64,000 nucleotides of DNA from assembly GCF_000014745.1 (NCBI RefSeq), contig NC_008347.1, forward strand, positions 310,001-374,000, read 5' to 3'. The stretch comes from Maricaulis maris MCS10 (lineage in GTDB: Bacteria; Pseudomonadota; Alphaproteobacteria; Caulobacterales; Maricaulaceae). The notes beneath the pieces are model-generated. The model worked only from the letters and a program-made list of their open reading frames with translations, did not search any database and was not told the DNA's origin. Position numbers and translations under genes: made by a program. Shown here piece by piece: positions 26,882-36,457 of the stretch; the stretch's first letter is position 1; every line of letters starts with the position of its first letter.

Positions 26882-28319
26882 GGGCGGGCTCCATCAGTTC
26901 GGCCGGGTCGATGACATGGCCGGCGATCGCCGCGGCGGCCGCGGTCGCCGGGCTGGCGAGGACGGTGCGCACACCAGGGCCCTGGCGGCCTTCGAAATTG
27001 CGGTTGGAGGTCGATACGACCAGCTGGCCCGGCTCGCCGCGATCGCCATTCATGGCGATGCACATCGAGCATCCCGGCTGACGCCACTCGGCGCCGGCGT
27101 CAGTGAAGATGCGGTCGAGCCCTTCGGCTTCGGCCTGGGCGCGGACCGCCACCGAACCGGGAACGACCAGCGCCCGGATGCCGTCCGCCACGCGACGTCC
27201 GCTCATGATGGCGGCGGCTTCGCGCAGATCGGTGATACGGGAATTGGTGCAGGAGCCGATGAAAACCTGGTCAACCTGTGTACCGGCGACCGGCATGCCC
27301 GCCTCAAGTCCCATATAGGCAAGGGCCTTCCTGTGTGACGGGCTGCGCGGTTGGGGGATGGGCGCGTTGACGGCAATCCCGGTGTCCGGGGCCGTGCCCC
27401 AGGTCACCATCGGCCGGATACTGGCGGCGTCGATCATCACTTCATGGTCGAAGCGGGCCCCGGCATCACTGCGCAATGCGCGCCAGCGATCAATCGCGGC
27501 GTCCCATTCGGACCCGGTTGGAACCTGCTCGCGGCCTTCCAGCCAGGCGAAAGTGGTTTCGTCCGGTGCGATCATTCCGGCCCGGGCACCGGCCTCGATC
27601 GACATGTTGCAGACCGTCATCCGGCCTTCCATGTCGAGCGCCTCGATGGCACTGCCGGCATATTCGATCACACAGCCCGTGCCGCCATCGACTCCGATCT
27701 CGGCAATGATGGCGAGGATGATGTCCTTGGCGGATATTCCCGCTGCCGTCTCGCCATCCACCGTGACGCGCATGGATTTCGGTTTGCGCTGGAGCAGGCA
27801 TTGCGAGGCCAGTACATGACCGACTTCGGTGGTGCCGATGCCGAAGGCGAGGGCGCCGAATGCACCATGGGTCGCTGTATGGCTGTCGCCGCAGACAATG
27901 GTCATGCCGGGCTGGGTGGCGCCCAGTTCCGGTCCGATCACATGGACGACGCCGCGATGACCACTGCCCCAGCCATGCAGGGTAATGCCGTGCTGCGCGG
28001 TGTTGGACTGCAGCGTCTCGACCTGGTTCTGAGCCGCTGCCGTCGCGTAGGGCGGTGTCTCGCCGGCTGCGAAGTCCAGCGTCGGGGTTGCGTGGTCGAT
28101 CGTCGCGAGGGTCCGGTCCGGGCGGCGCACCTTCAGGCCCCGCTCGGCGAGGACCGAAAAGGCTTGCGGCGAGGTCACTTCGTGCACCAGATGCAGGTCG
28201 ATATAGAGCAGGCCCGGTGTCTCGGCCGTCTCGGCGCGGACCTGGTGGGCGTCCCAGACCTTGTCGAACAGCGAACGCGGTACGCTGCTGGTCGCTCCGG
28301 TCTCAGTCTCAGGCGACAT
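26874..28319 (-). CDS. leuC: 3-isopropylmalate dehydratase large subunit
   Basis: 481 residues, the usual length. The [4Fe-4S] ligands lie in GSCTNSRI (Cys near 360) and GCSMC (two Cys near 420). Substrate-binding elements include [21 protein letters not shown]. The ATG at 28319 is favoured over an upstream in-frame Met; it overlaps the end of ilvE by 11 bp. Works as a LeuC-LeuD heterodimer in the cytoplasm. Confidence 0.95.
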   Translation of the reverse strand: MSPETETGATSSVPRSLFDKVWDAHQVRAETAETPGLLYIDLHLVHEVTSPQAFSVLAERGLKVRRPDRTLATIDHATPTLDFAAGETPPYATAAAQNQVETLQSNTAQHGITLHGWGSGHRGVVHVIGPELGATQPGMTIVCGDSHTATHGAFGALAFGIGTTEVGHVLASQCLLQRKPKSMRVTVDGETAAGISAKDIILAIIAEIGVDGGTGCVIEYAGSAIEALDMEGRMTVCNMSIEAGARAGMIAPDETTFAWLEGREQVPTGSEWDAAIDRWRALRSDAGARFDHEVMIDAASIRPMVTWGTAPDTGIAVNAPIPQPRSPSHRKALAYMGLEAGMPVAGTQVDQVFIGSCTNSRITDLREAAAIMSGRRVADGIRALVVPGSVAVRAQAEAEGLDRIFTDAGAEWRQPGCSMCIAMNGDRGEPGQLVVSTSNRNFEGRQGPGVRTVLASPATAAAAAIAGHVIDPAELMEPAHA

Positions 28320-29265
28320 GCTGGACCTCCATCGCATTGTCCTGGACCGGCTGCAGCCAGCCGTGACGGTCCGGCGTCTCGCCGGAGAACAGGCCGAAAA
28401 AGCGCTTCTGCATCAGCTCGGCAATCGGACCGCGGCCGCCGGCATTGACGACATGGCCATCAACCGAGCGCACCGGGGTGATCTCGGCTGCGGTCCCGGT
28501 GAAGAAGATCTCGTCGGCAAAATAGAGGCTTTCCCGCGACAGGGTCTGTTCGCGCACGTCAAAGCCTTCGGCTTCGGCCAGCTTCATCACGGCATCGCGG
28601 GTCAGGCCGGACAGGATCGAGGCCGAGCTGGGCGGAGTGCGGATGATACCATCGGAGACGACAAAGATGTTCTCGCCCGCGCCCTCGGAAACGAGACCGT
28701 TGACGTCCAGGCCGATGCCTTCATCGAACCCGCGCGAATGGGCCTCATGGCTGATCAGCATCGAGGAGAGATAATTGCCGCCGGCCTTGGCACCGGTCGG
28801 AATGGTATTGGGGGCCGGGCGGCTCCACGAGGAAATGCAGCAATCGACGCCCTTGGTCAGCGCTTCCTCGCCCAGATAAGCGCCCCACGGGAAGGCCGCG
28901 ATACAGATTTCCGGCTTGGTGTCGGCGCCGGGCAGGACACCGATACCGCCATAGCCGAAGAAGGCGACAGGCCGGATATAGGCGTCCTTGAGATGATTGG
29001 CACGGATCACCATCCGGCAGGCGGCCTCGACCTCCTCCACGGTATGATTGACCGGCATGTGATAGACCTTGGCGCTGTTGAACAGGCGCTTGACGTGGTC
29101 AGTCAGTCGGAAAATCTGTGGCCCGGTGGGCGTGTTGTAGCAACGGATCCCCTCGAACACTGAAGAGCCGTAGTGCAGGGCGTGGGAGAGAACATGGGTC
29201 TGCGCTTCGTGCCAGTCGATCAGTTCGCCATTGCGCCAGATGAAGTCGGTTTCCTGGATAGCCAT
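28309..29265 (-). CDS. ilvE: Branched-chain amino acid aminotransferase
   Basis: 318 residues. Fold-type IV PLP enzyme that makes Leu, Ile and Val from their 2-oxo acids with glutamate. The PLP Lys is Lys160 in [13 protein letters not shown], and [12 protein letters not shown] and the N-terminal [13 protein letters not shown] are typical. It is placed between leuA and leuC, so the shared last step is expressed with both the Leu and Val branches. It follows leuA by 14 bp. Confidence 0.95.
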   Translation of the reverse strand: MAIQETDFIWRNGELIDWHEAQTHVLSHALHYGSSVFEGIRCYNTPTGPQIFRLTDHVKRLFNSAKVYHMPVNHTVEEVEAACRMVIRANHLKDAYIRPVAFFGYGGIGVLPGADTKPEICIAAFPWGAYLGEEALTKGVDCCISSWSRPAPNTIPTGAKAGGNYLSSMLISHEAHSRGFDEGIGLDVNGLVSEGAGENIFVVSDGIIRTPPSSASILSGLTRDAVMKLAEAEGFDVREQTLSRESLYFADEIFFTGTAAEITPVRSVDGHVVNAGGRGPIAELMQKRFFGLFSGETPDRHGWLQPVQDNAMEVQHVA

Positions 29266-29279
29266 TGTGGTAATTCCTG

Positions 29280-30869
29280 TCAGACGGCCGCGGCCGGTTG
29301 TTGCTGGGTCAAGTCGGCCCGGCCATAGGCCTCACCGCGATCGAGTGTGAAGAGCAGCGAGTCGATGGCTGCGGTGACGATATCGGGGCCACGCGCGCGC
29401 CCGGAGAAGATCGTGCCGTCAATGTCGATGCTGATATCGGCGACGAATTCGCGACCGGTCGCGGTCGATCGCATGCGGGTTTCCAAAGCCGTCACGGTGG
29501 CATCCGTGCCGGTGATGCGCTGGACCGCTGCAAAGGCCGCCGCAATCGGGCCGTCGCCGGACGCGATGTCGGAGACGCGGCCGCGGTCTGGATGCTCCAG
29601 TTCGACGCGGGCAAACTGTTTGGGCTGGCGACCGGCCGTTGTACGCAGCTCGGTGCGCAGAACGGTCCAGCGCGAACCGCTGGCGGAGAATCCCTCCATC
29701 ATGGCAACCAGATCGGCATCATTCACTTCGCCCAGCTCATCGGCCAGGTGTTTGAAATCCTTGAAGACCTGGTTCAGCTTGTCCGGGTCCGGCTGATAGC
29801 CCAGCTTGGCCAGGCGCTGCACCAGGGCGTGCTTGCCCGAATGCTTGCCCAGCACCAGGGCCGAACCCGGTGCGCCGACGCTTTCCGGGGTCATGATTTC
29901 ATAGGTGCGACGGTCCGAGATCATGCCGTGCTGGTGAATGCCGGCCTCGTGGGCGAAGGCATTCTTGCCGACAATGGCCTTGTTCGGGGCAACCGCGCTT
30001 CCCGTTACCCGGGCCAGGCGCTGGCTGGCCGACCAGATCTTGGTCGCATCGACATGGCTGATGGCCGGGAAGATGTCAGCCCGGACCTGCAAGGCCATGA
30101 CGATCTCCTCCAGCGAGCAATTGCCGGCCCGTTCGCCGATGCCGTTGATGGCGCACTCGACCTGGCGGGCCCCGCCCTTCACGGCGGCCAGCGAGTTGGA
30201 CACGGCAAGACCCAGGTCATTGTGGCAATGGGCCGAGAAGATCACGTGGTCGGGCCGTTCGACATGGGCTGCCAGACGTTCGAATACCGCCCGGATTTCG
30301 TCCGGCTCGGAATAGCCGACCGTATCAGGCACATTCAGGACATCGGCGCCGTTGACCGCGGCGCAGCTCATCGCCTCGACCAGGAAGTCCGGCTCTGTGC
30401 GCAGGGCATCCTCGGCCGAAAACTCAATCTCGTCGAACGTGCCGGCGGCGTGCTTGAGGCAGCGCTCAATGGTCTGCAGCACTTCGCGGCGCGACATGCG
30501 CAACTTGGCTTCGCGATGGATCGGGCTGGTGGCCAGGAAGATGTGCAGGCGTTTGCGATGCGCGGGTTCCAGCGCCTTGGCCGCCGCGTCGATATCGCCC
30601 TCGGTGGCCCGTGCCAGCGAGCACAGGGTCGAGTTGCGGATTTCCGAGGCGATGAGGCGGATGGCTTCGCTGTCGCCGGGCGAGGCGGCGGCAAATCCCG
30701 CCTCGATCGTGTCGACCCGCATCGCTTCGAGCAGACGGGCGATTTCGAGTTTCTCCGCCGGGTTCATCGAGAAGCCGGGCGCCTGTTCACCATCGCGCAG
30801 CGTGGTGTCGAAAATCCGCAGCCGGTCGGGCTGTGGAGTCGGAACGGGTCTCAGTGTCGGGGCGGACAT
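29280..30869 (-). CDS. leuA: 2-isopropylmalate synthase
   Basis: 529 residues from the ATG at 30869, which has GGAG six bases upstream; an ATG at 30881 would add four residues. Condenses acetyl-CoA with 2-oxoisovalerate, the first committed step to leucine. The catalytic DTTLRDGEQAPGFSM lies at the N-terminus, metal ligands H-x-H in FSAHCHNDLG, and the GxGERAGN motif follows. The last ~130 residues form the LeuA regulatory dimer domain for leucine feedback (FVADISIDIDG). The start overlaps the end of ilvN by 19 bp. Confidence 0.96.
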   Translation of the reverse strand: MSAPTLRPVPTPQPDRLRIFDTTLRDGEQAPGFSMNPAEKLEIARLLEAMRVDTIEAGFAAASPGDSEAIRLIASEIRNSTLCSLARATEGDIDAAAKALEPAHRKRLHIFLATSPIHREAKLRMSRREVLQTIERCLKHAAGTFDEIEFSAEDALRTEPDFLVEAMSCAAVNGADVLNVPDTVGYSEPDEIRAVFERLAAHVERPDHVIFSAHCHNDLGLAVSNSLAAVKGGARQVECAINGIGERAGNCSLEEIVMALQVRADIFPAISHVDATKIWSASQRLARVTGSAVAPNKAIVGKNAFAHEAGIHQHGMISDRRTYEIMTPESVGAPGSALVLGKHSGKHALVQRLAKLGYQPDPDKLNQVFKDFKHLADELGEVNDADLVAMMEGFSASGSRWTVLRTELRTTAGRQPKQFARVELEHPDRGRVSDIASGDGPIAAAFAAVQRITGTDATVTALETRMRSTATGREFVADISIDIDGTIFSGRARGPDIVTAAIDSLLFTLDRGEAYGRADLTQQQPAAAV

Positions 30870-31171
30870 GCTTGTCTCCATCGGTCCGAAGGGGCCACTG
30901 CCCGGGCTGCGATCTCGGGGGCAATCCGGTCGTCTGTGTCGCGGGTGAACACGCCACGCACATCGAGCAGGCGCGCCACCTGGCGGGCCAGTACGTCCAT
31001 GCTGCGGGCGCCGTCGCGGGCAGCGAGCGACAGGGTGACGGTCGACTGGCCGCCGGAGGTCTCCGACTTGTCCATCGCGGCGATGGTGAAGCCGCGGCGC
31101 TCGACCAGGCCGATAAGCCGCATCAGGGCGCCTTCGGCGTCGGCCAGTTCAATACGAAGCGAGGTGCGCAT
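30851..31171 (-). CDS. ilvN: Acetolactate synthase small (regulatory) subunit, short ACT form
   Basis: 106 residues carrying a single ACT domain (about 3-75: LRIELADAEGALMRLIGLVERRGFTIAAM). Most alphaproteobacterial small subunits are about 160-185 residues with a second C-terminal domain; here it is absent and the protein resembles the short IlvN/IlvM type of enterobacteria. The last ~25 residues are basic/Pro-rich and coincide with the leuA ribosome-binding region. It begins 2 bp after the ilvB stop. It probably binds and activates the large subunit; whether it gives valine feedback cannot be read. Confidence 0.88.
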   Translation of the reverse strand: MRTSLRIELADAEGALMRLIGLVERRGFTIAAMDKSETSGGQSTVTLSLAARDGARSMDVLARQVARLLDVRGVFTRDTDDRIAPEIAARAVAPSDRWRQACPPRH

Positions 31172-31173
31172 GA

Positions 31174-32892
31174 TCAGTCCTCCATCATGTCGGCATTGGA
31201 CGCGCCGGGCGGGACCAGCGGCCAGACATTCTCACGCGGGTCGATCAGGACATGCGCGAGGATCGGGCCGCGGGCATTCAGCAAGCGGTCGATGGCCGCG
31301 GGAACTTCCTCGCGGCTGTGAACGGTGAAGGCCTCGATGCCGAATGCATGGGCCACTTCCGCAAAATCGGGATTGTCGTAGAGGTCGATCTCGGAGAAAT
31401 TCTGGTCGAAGAAATATTCCTGCCACTGCCGGACCAGGCCCAGCGAGGCATTGTCGAGCAGCAGAATCCTGACCGGCACGCCATAGCGGCGGGCGGTCGC
31501 CAGCTCCTGGATATTCATCATGATCGAGCCGTCGCCGGTGATGGTGACGACCTTGGCGTCCGGTCGGGTCATGGCGGCGCCGATCCCGGCCGGCAGGCCA
31601 TAGCCCATGGCGCCCAGCCCGGCGGAGGTCAGATGGTGCTCCGGGCGCGAGAAGCGGCAATGCTGGGCGACCCACATCTGATGCTGGCCGACATCACAGG
31701 CGGCGATGAAATCATCACCGGCGGCCTCGGACAATTGCTTCAGCATGGCAGGCGCATAAACGCCCGAACCGGGCGCATCATAGCGAAAGGCGTGGTGTTC
31801 CTTGCGCTCGACACAGGTGTCGCGCCATTCGGTGATGTCGAGCCAGTCATTGGTGATGCCGGCCAGGATGGCTGAGATGTCACCAGCCAGGCCGATTTCG
31901 GCCCGGCGCAACTTGTCGATCTCGGCGGCGTCGCCATCAATATGGATGATGCGGGCGCCGGGGGCGAATGTGTCCAGCCGCCCGGTCGCGCGGTCGTCGA
32001 AACGGGCGCCGCAACAGATCAGGAGGTCGCTTTCATCGACGGCGACATTGGCGGCGCGGCCGCCATGCATGCCCAACATGCCCAGAAAGGTTTCGCTGTC
32101 CGGATGCGGGCAGCCCAGTCCTTTCAGCGTCGCAACCGTCGGGATTCCGGTGCGGGCCATGAAGTCACGCACGGCTTCAACCGCGCCGCCCAAGGTGACG
32201 CCACCGCCGATATAGAAGACGGGGCGCTTTGATCGGGCCAGCAGGGTCGTCGCGGCCGCCAGGTCTGATTCTGGTGGATGCGACGACCCGGCCTCAGGCC
32301 GAGGCTGGGGGGGTATAGTGGGGTACGCCTCGGCTTGTAAGACATCCTTCGGCAGATCAATCAGGACGGGGCCCGGGCGGCCGCTCTCCGCGATCTCGAA
32401 GGCTTCGGCGATCATTTCCGGAATCTTCAGCGGATCGCGGATGATGATCGAGTGTTTGACGACGGGCATCGACATGCCGAACACGTCGACTTCCTGGAAG
32501 GCATCCGTGCCCATCAGGCCTGACGGCACCTGGCCGGTCAGGATGATCATCGGGACGCTGTCCAGATAGGCGTTGGCGATACCGGTCAGCAGATTGGTGG
32601 CGCCAGGCCCGGAAGTGGCCAGGCAGACCCCGGCCTTGCCGGTCAGGCGCGCCTGGGCATCGGCGGCAAAGGCCGCGGCTTGCTCGTGGCGAACCAGGAT
32701 GTGTTGCAGGGACGAGCCGGTCAGGGCGTCGTAAACCGGCATGATGGCCCCGCCCGGATATCCGAAAACGCGGGTGACGCCCAGGGCTTCCAGGGTGCGT
32801 ACCACCGCATGCGCCCCGGTCTGTCGGGGGGAGGGGCGAGCGGCGGCGCTGGGGGCCGTGTCGTCGATTTCGGAGGCGGGCAGGGCCGTCAT
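31174..32892 (-). CDS. ilvB: Acetolactate synthase large subunit
   Basis: 572 residues. Thiamine-diphosphate enzyme making 2-acetolactate or 2-aceto-2-hydroxybutyrate from pyruvate/2-oxobutyrate. The ThDP Glu lies in VRHEQAAAF, and the metal-binding motif GDGSIMMNIQE with downstream D-N-A-S-L-G-L is in the C-terminal domain; the FAD region contains GARFDDRATGRL. A Pro-rich linker near 185-200 joins the first two domains. Two bases separate it from ilvN, and 35 bp separate it from ilvC upstream. Confidence 0.96.
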   Translation of the reverse strand: MTALPASEIDDTAPSAAARPSPRQTGAHAVVRTLEALGVTRVFGYPGGAIMPVYDALTGSSLQHILVRHEQAAAFAADAQARLTGKAGVCLATSGPGATNLLTGIANAYLDSVPMIILTGQVPSGLMGTDAFQEVDVFGMSMPVVKHSIIIRDPLKIPEMIAEAFEIAESGRPGPVLIDLPKDVLQAEAYPTIPPQPRPEAGSSHPPESDLAAATTLLARSKRPVFYIGGGVTLGGAVEAVRDFMARTGIPTVATLKGLGCPHPDSETFLGMLGMHGGRAANVAVDESDLLICCGARFDDRATGRLDTFAPGARIIHIDGDAAEIDKLRRAEIGLAGDISAILAGITNDWLDITEWRDTCVERKEHHAFRYDAPGSGVYAPAMLKQLSEAAGDDFIAACDVGQHQMWVAQHCRFSRPEHHLTSAGLGAMGYGLPAGIGAAMTRPDAKVVTITGDGSIMMNIQELATARRYGVPVRILLLDNASLGLVRQWQEYFFDQNFSEIDLYDNPDFAEVAHAFGIEAFTVHSREEVPAAIDRLLNARGPILAHVLIDPRENVWPLVPPGASNADMMED

Positions 32893-32927
32893 CTCTCTTG
32901 GTCCTTTGTCAGTTCAGGTCGCGCCGG

Positions 32928-33944
32928 TCAGGCGTTCGCACCCGGTTGCAGCCACGGCATGTCGGCCCGCAAGGCGGCACCGGTTTTCTCGATCGGATGC
33001 TCCAGATCCTTGCGCAGCAGGGCCTGGTATTGCGGCTTGCCGGCCTGGTTCTCGGTGATCCAGTCGCGGGCGAAAGTGCCGTCCTGGATGTCCTTGAGGA
33101 CCTCACGCATGCGGGCGCGGGTCTCGTCATTGATGACACGCGGGCCCGAGCGCAGATCGCCGTAAATCGCGGTCTCCGAGATGAATTCATGCATCTTGGC
33201 CATGCCGCCTTCATAGAGGAGGTCGACGATCAGCTTGAGCTCATGCAGGCATTCGAAATAGGCGACTTCCGGCTGGTAGCCGGCATCGACCAGGGTCTCA
33301 TAGCCGGCCATGACCAACTCCGTCGCGCCGCCGCACAACACAGCCTGTTCGCCGAACAGGTCGGTCTCGGTCTCTTCCGCGAAGGTGGTTTCGATGATGC
33401 CGGAATTGGCGCCGCCGATACCGGCGGTATAGCCCAGGGCGCGATTGCGGGCCTCGCCGGTCGCGTCCTGCTGGACGGCAAACAGGCACGGCACGCCGCG
33501 GCCGATCTCGTATTCACGGCGGACCAGATCGCCAGGGCCTTTCGGGGCCACCAGGATCACATCGACGCCTTCCGGCGGGGTGACGCGGCCGAAATGGACC
33601 GAGAAGCCGTGCGCGAAGAGAACCGCGTCGCCGGCCGACAGGTTGGGGGCGATCGACTCGCGGAACAGGGCTTCATGGCTCATGTCCGGGGTCAGGATGG
33701 CGATCAGCTTGGCGCCCTTGGTTGCCTCTTCCGGCGTGGCAGTCTTCAGACCGTCGGCCTTGGCTTTTTTCTCGCCCGGTCCACCCGGGCGGACGCCGAC
33801 CGTGACGTCGCAACCGCTTTCCTTGAGGTTCATGGCGTGGGCACGGCCCTGGCTGCCATAGCCGATCACGGCGATCGGCTGGGCTTTGAAGGCTGTCGTG
33901 TCGACCTCGAAATCGGCACGGCGGGACGGGGTGGGCGCGGTCAT
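32928..33944 (-). CDS. ilvC: Ketol-acid reductoisomerase, class I
   Basis: 338 residues, the short class I form. NADP-binding [17 protein letters not shown] is near residues 28-44, with the LTPDMSH and LVAPKGPG motifs after it and the acidic Mg2+ site in the all-helical C-terminal knotted domain ([24 protein letters not shown]). Converts acetolactate to dihydroxyisovalerate. Its start overlaps the ilvD stop by 4 bp (ATGA). Confidence 0.96.
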   Translation of the reverse strand: MTAPTPSRRADFEVDTTAFKAQPIAVIGYGSQGRAHAMNLKESGCDVTVGVRPGGPGEKKAKADGLKTATPEEATKGAKLIAILTPDMSHEALFRESIAPNLSAGDAVLFAHGFSVHFGRVTPPEGVDVILVAPKGPGDLVRREYEIGRGVPCLFAVQQDATGEARNRALGYTAGIGGANSGIIETTFAEETETDLFGEQAVLCGGATELVMAGYETLVDAGYQPEVAYFECLHELKLIVDLLYEGGMAKMHEFISETAIYGDLRSGPRVINDETRARMREVLKDIQDGTFARDWITENQAGKPQYQALLRKDLEHPIEKTGAALRADMPWLQPGANA

Positions 33945-35665
33945 GCGGGCATCTCCTGCTTGGATTGCATGTCGGTTGTTTGCGGCGACGCCTTGGTGGC
34001 AGTCGGCGCGATGATGGTGGTGGCGCCGCGCGAGGCCGAAGAGACCAGCGCGGCATATTTGGCGAAAACACCGGTCGGGGCGGGCCGGCCGGACGAGGAT
34101 TGCGGACGGGCAGACAGGTCGGCATCGACATCGATCCGGCGGGCGGCGACATCAATGCGCACCCTGTCTCCATTTCGGACCCGTCCGATCGGACCGCCAT
34201 CGGCGGCCTCGGGGCTGACATGACCGATCACGAAGCCCTTGGAGGCGCCGGAAAAGCGGCCATCGGTGATCAGGGCGACATCGCCGGCCAGTCCCTGACC
34301 GACCAGGGCGGCGGTCACGCCCAGCATTTCCCGCATTCCGGGGCCGCCCTTGGGGCCCTCATTGCGGATGATGATGATGTCACCAGCCTTGACCGAGTTG
34401 GCCTCCACGGCGGCGAAGGCGTCTTCCTCGCATTCGAACACCCGGGCCGGTCCGGAAAATTCGCTGCGGGCATGACCCGACAGTTTCAGGACTGCGCCTT
34501 CGGGGGCCAGGTCGCCGGTCAGGACGCGGAAACCACCATCCGGTTTGACCGGGTTGGCAACGGATTGGATGACACGTTGATTGAGTGACTCTTCGGCGCT
34601 GGCGCACTCTTCATGCAGGCTCTTGCCGGAGACAGTCGGGGTATCAGCCAGCAAGCCGCCCTCGATCAGGCGCTGACCGAACAGGCGGGAGCCGCCGGCC
34701 AGGAACATGTGGTGGGCCAGAAAACGCCCGCCCGGCTTCAGGTCGGTGATGACGGGGGCTTCGCTGGAGATACGGTCGAACTCGGCAATGTCGAACGGTA
34801 TGCCGGCTTCGGCGGCGATTGCGGCGACGTGCAGGACGGCATTGGTCGACCCGCCCGAGGCGGAAGCGCCGACAACGGCATTGCGAAGGGAGGCTTCGGT
34901 GATGAAACGGCGCGGGGTGGTGCCGGATTTCGCCAGCTCGACAGCCAGTCGGCCGCAGCGAGCCGCCGCCTCCGGCTTGTCGGGGTGCGGGGCGGGAATG
35001 TCGTTCACGCCCATCGGAGACAGACCCAGCATGGTCAGGATCATGGCCATCGTATTGGCGGTAAACTGGCCGCCACAGGCGCCGGCGCCCGGGCAAGCCG
35101 CTTTTTCGACCTTGTCCAGGCCTGCATCATCCAGGGTCCCCGCGGCATGGGCGCCTACAGCTTCGAACACGTCCTGGATGGACAGGGCCTGATCGCCCAG
35201 CTTGCCCGGCATGATCGTGCCGCCGTAGAGGATGCAACCGGGCACATCCATGCGGGCCAGCGCCATCGCGGCCGCCGGAATGGTCTTGTCACAACCGACG
35301 AGGATAACGACGCCATCCAGGCTGTGACCCCGGGTCGCCAGTTCAATCGAGTCGGTGATCACCTCGCGCGAGATCAGCGAGGCACGCATGCCTTCGGTAC
35401 CCATCGAGATCCCGTCGGACACGACGATCGTGTTGAAGTCGACCGGATGGCCACCGGCTTCACGAACGGCTTCGCGGACTGGCGCGGCCAGGTCCGCCAG
35501 GTGCATGTTGCAGGGCGTGACCGTGGTCCAGGTGTTGATCACCCCGATCATCGGCTTGTCGAAATCACCATCCGTCATGCCGGTCGCGCGCAACATGGCC
35601 CGGGCCGGGGCGCGGGCCGCGCCGGCTGTGATGGCGTCTGAAGATTTGCGTCTGTCGTGGGTCAT
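33941..35665 (-). CDS. ilvD: Dihydroxy-acid dehydratase
   Basis: 574 residues. Fe-S enzyme that dehydrates dihydroxy acids to 2-oxoisovalerate and 2-oxo-3-methylvalerate. Cluster Cys residues appear in [22 protein letters not shown] and [17 protein letters not shown]; the C-terminal [22 protein letters not shown] motif is intact. It is the first structural gene of the superoperon, 24 bp after an attenuator terminator and 85 bp after a Leu/Val/Ile-rich leader peptide gene. Confidence 0.96.
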   Translation of the reverse strand: MTHDRRKSSDAITAGAARAPARAMLRATGMTDGDFDKPMIGVINTWTTVTPCNMHLADLAAPVREAVREAGGHPVDFNTIVVSDGISMGTEGMRASLISREVITDSIELATRGHSLDGVVILVGCDKTIPAAAMALARMDVPGCILYGGTIMPGKLGDQALSIQDVFEAVGAHAAGTLDDAGLDKVEKAACPGAGACGGQFTANTMAMILTMLGLSPMGVNDIPAPHPDKPEAAARCGRLAVELAKSGTTPRRFITEASLRNAVVGASASGGSTNAVLHVAAIAAEAGIPFDIAEFDRISSEAPVITDLKPGGRFLAHHMFLAGGSRLFGQRLIEGGLLADTPTVSGKSLHEECASAEESLNQRVIQSVANPVKPDGGFRVLTGDLAPEGAVLKLSGHARSEFSGPARVFECEEDAFAAVEANSVKAGDIIIIRNEGPKGGPGMREMLGVTAALVGQGLAGDVALITDGRFSGASKGFVIGHVSPEAADGGPIGRVRNGDRVRIDVAARRIDVDADLSARPQSSSGRPAPTGVFAKYAALVSSASRGATTIIAPTATKASPQTTDMQSKQEMPA

Positions 35666-35689
35666 CAGGGTTTTCCGAAGTCAAAATGC

Positions 35690-35727
35690 AAAAAACCCCG
35701 CTCCGTTTTCGGGAGCGGGGTTTTTTT
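35690..35727 (-). terminator. Attenuator terminator of the ilv-leu superoperon
   Basis: On the minus strand, arms CCCCGCTCC and GGAGCGGGG (9 bp, 6-8 nt A-rich loop) are flanked by an A-run and followed by at least six Ts, giving a strong intrinsic terminator between leader peptide and ilvD. An alternative partner exists inside the leader gene: GGGAGCGGTT at 35775-35766 is nearly identical to the terminator's 3' arm and can pair for 8 bp with the 5' arm (CCGCTCCC). This is the expected antiterminator, favoured when ribosomes stall on the upstream Leu/Val/Ile codons. Confidence 0.88.
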
Positions 35728-35750
35728 GTCTGCTTGTCCGAGGTCTCTCG

Positions 35751-35828
35751 TCAGGCAGGCGCGCCAACCGCTCCCGTTATGGAGGAGGTAATAAGTACAA
35801 GTACGAGAAGGAGGAGGCCGAGCGTCAT
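35751..35828 (-). CDS. ilvL: Branched-chain leader peptide controlling attenuation
   Basis: A 25-residue peptide from the ATG at 35828. Residues 5-13 are nine consecutive control residues (Leu x4, Val, Leu, Val, Leu, Ile), then Ile17 and Val21. Several use codons that look rare for this genome (CTT, GTA, ATT, ATA). An in-frame ATG at 35888 would give 45 residues with the same C-terminus, and its upstream GGAAAG is a fair ribosome site, so the start is uncertain. It ends 24 bp before the terminator hairpin. Ribosome stalling here in branched-chain starvation should expose the antiterminator. Attenuation of ilv genes is known in Caulobacter. Confidence 0.85.
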   Translation of the reverse strand: MTLGLLLLVLVLITSSITGAVGAPA

Positions 35829-36079
35829 CGCCCGCTCGCCCGTCAGGGCAGCGGCCGGTGCTACCGGCAGGGCGTACGCGTTGATCATCGGATCGGCTTT
35901 CCAGAACTCTATTGCGGTGCAACGTGACCGGTGATTTTGGTTAAGGCAACCCCGAATTGGAAAAAAACTGCACCAAACATGAAAAATTGGCACAGACAGG
36001 CAGTTTTGCTTCGTTCGGTCGGGTTTGGTGCACGAGAATTTCACGCGCTCAAGCGCGCAAAGCGGGATAGTCTTCCCGG
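35829..36079. promoter_or_regulatory. Divergent promoter region between ilvD leader and DUF454 gene
   Basis: The stretch is AT-rich around 35930-36010 and must contain promoters for the ilv superoperon (minus) and possibly the DUF454 gene (plus). A perfect 10-bp inverted repeat, TGCACCAAAC at 35969-35978 and GTTTGGTGCA at 36023-36032, brackets a 44-bp core. I could not place convincing -35/-10 hexamers for either direction. Confidence 0.5.
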
Positions 36080-36457
36080 ATGTGGGTGAAACGGCAGATG
36101 TGGCGGGGCTTCGGCCTGATTTGCGTGATGTTGGCAGTTGTCGGCGTGGCGCTACCTCTGGTGCCGACCACTCCGTTCTTGCTGCTGGCGGCCTTCGCCT
36201 TCGCGCGATCCTCGCCGCGTCTTCATGCCTGGCTGATGGCACACCGACAATTCGGACCGCTGATCCGCAATTGGCGAGATCATGGCCGGATCGACAGAAA
36301 GTCCAAATTTTTCGCGGTTATAGCGATGCTTTCAGCGGTAGCGATCAGCCTGTGGCTGGGCGTTTCGCTGGCGGTGATCCTTGTTCAGGTCTTCGTTCTT
36401 TCGGTTGTCGCGCTATTCATTTTGACGCGACCGGACGGGTCAGAAGGCGGGCCCTGA
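36080..36457 (+). CDS. DUF454 (YbaN-like) small inner-membrane protein
   Basis: 125 residues with a typical DUF454 N-terminus: W-R-x-x-G-x-x-x-V-x-L-A-x-x-G-V-x-L-P-L-V-P-T-T-P-F-L-L-L-A, read here as about residues 7-37. It then has the SSPRLHAWLMAHRQFGPLIRNWRDHGRID cytoplasmic segment and two further membrane segments (about 78-115). Four TM passes are likely. The function of the family is unknown. The ATG at 36080 lacks a strong Shine-Dalgarno. It is monocistronic, divergent from the ilv superoperon. Confidence 0.85.
   Translation: MWVKRQMWRGFGLICVMLAVVGVALPLVPTTPFLLLAAFAFARSSPRLHAWLMAHRQFGPLIRNWRDHGRIDRKSKFFAVIAMLSAVAISLWLGVSLAVILVQVFVLSVVALFILTRPDGSEGGP

Noticed and set aside
29298-31328. 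676-residue open frame on the plus strand opposite leuA-ilvN
   Set aside because: Shadow of well-supported minus-strand genes with no recognisable motifs.
32280-32340. G-rich segment in ilvB with short inverted repeats (CCGAGGC/GCCTCGG) resembling an insertion
   Set aside because: The frame is intact and encodes the Pro-rich interdomain linker expected in acetolactate synthases.
35988-36010. Possible sigma-54 promoter (TTGGCAC...TTTTGC) near the DUF454 gene
   Set aside because: The GG and GC dinucleotides are not at the required -24/-12 spacing.
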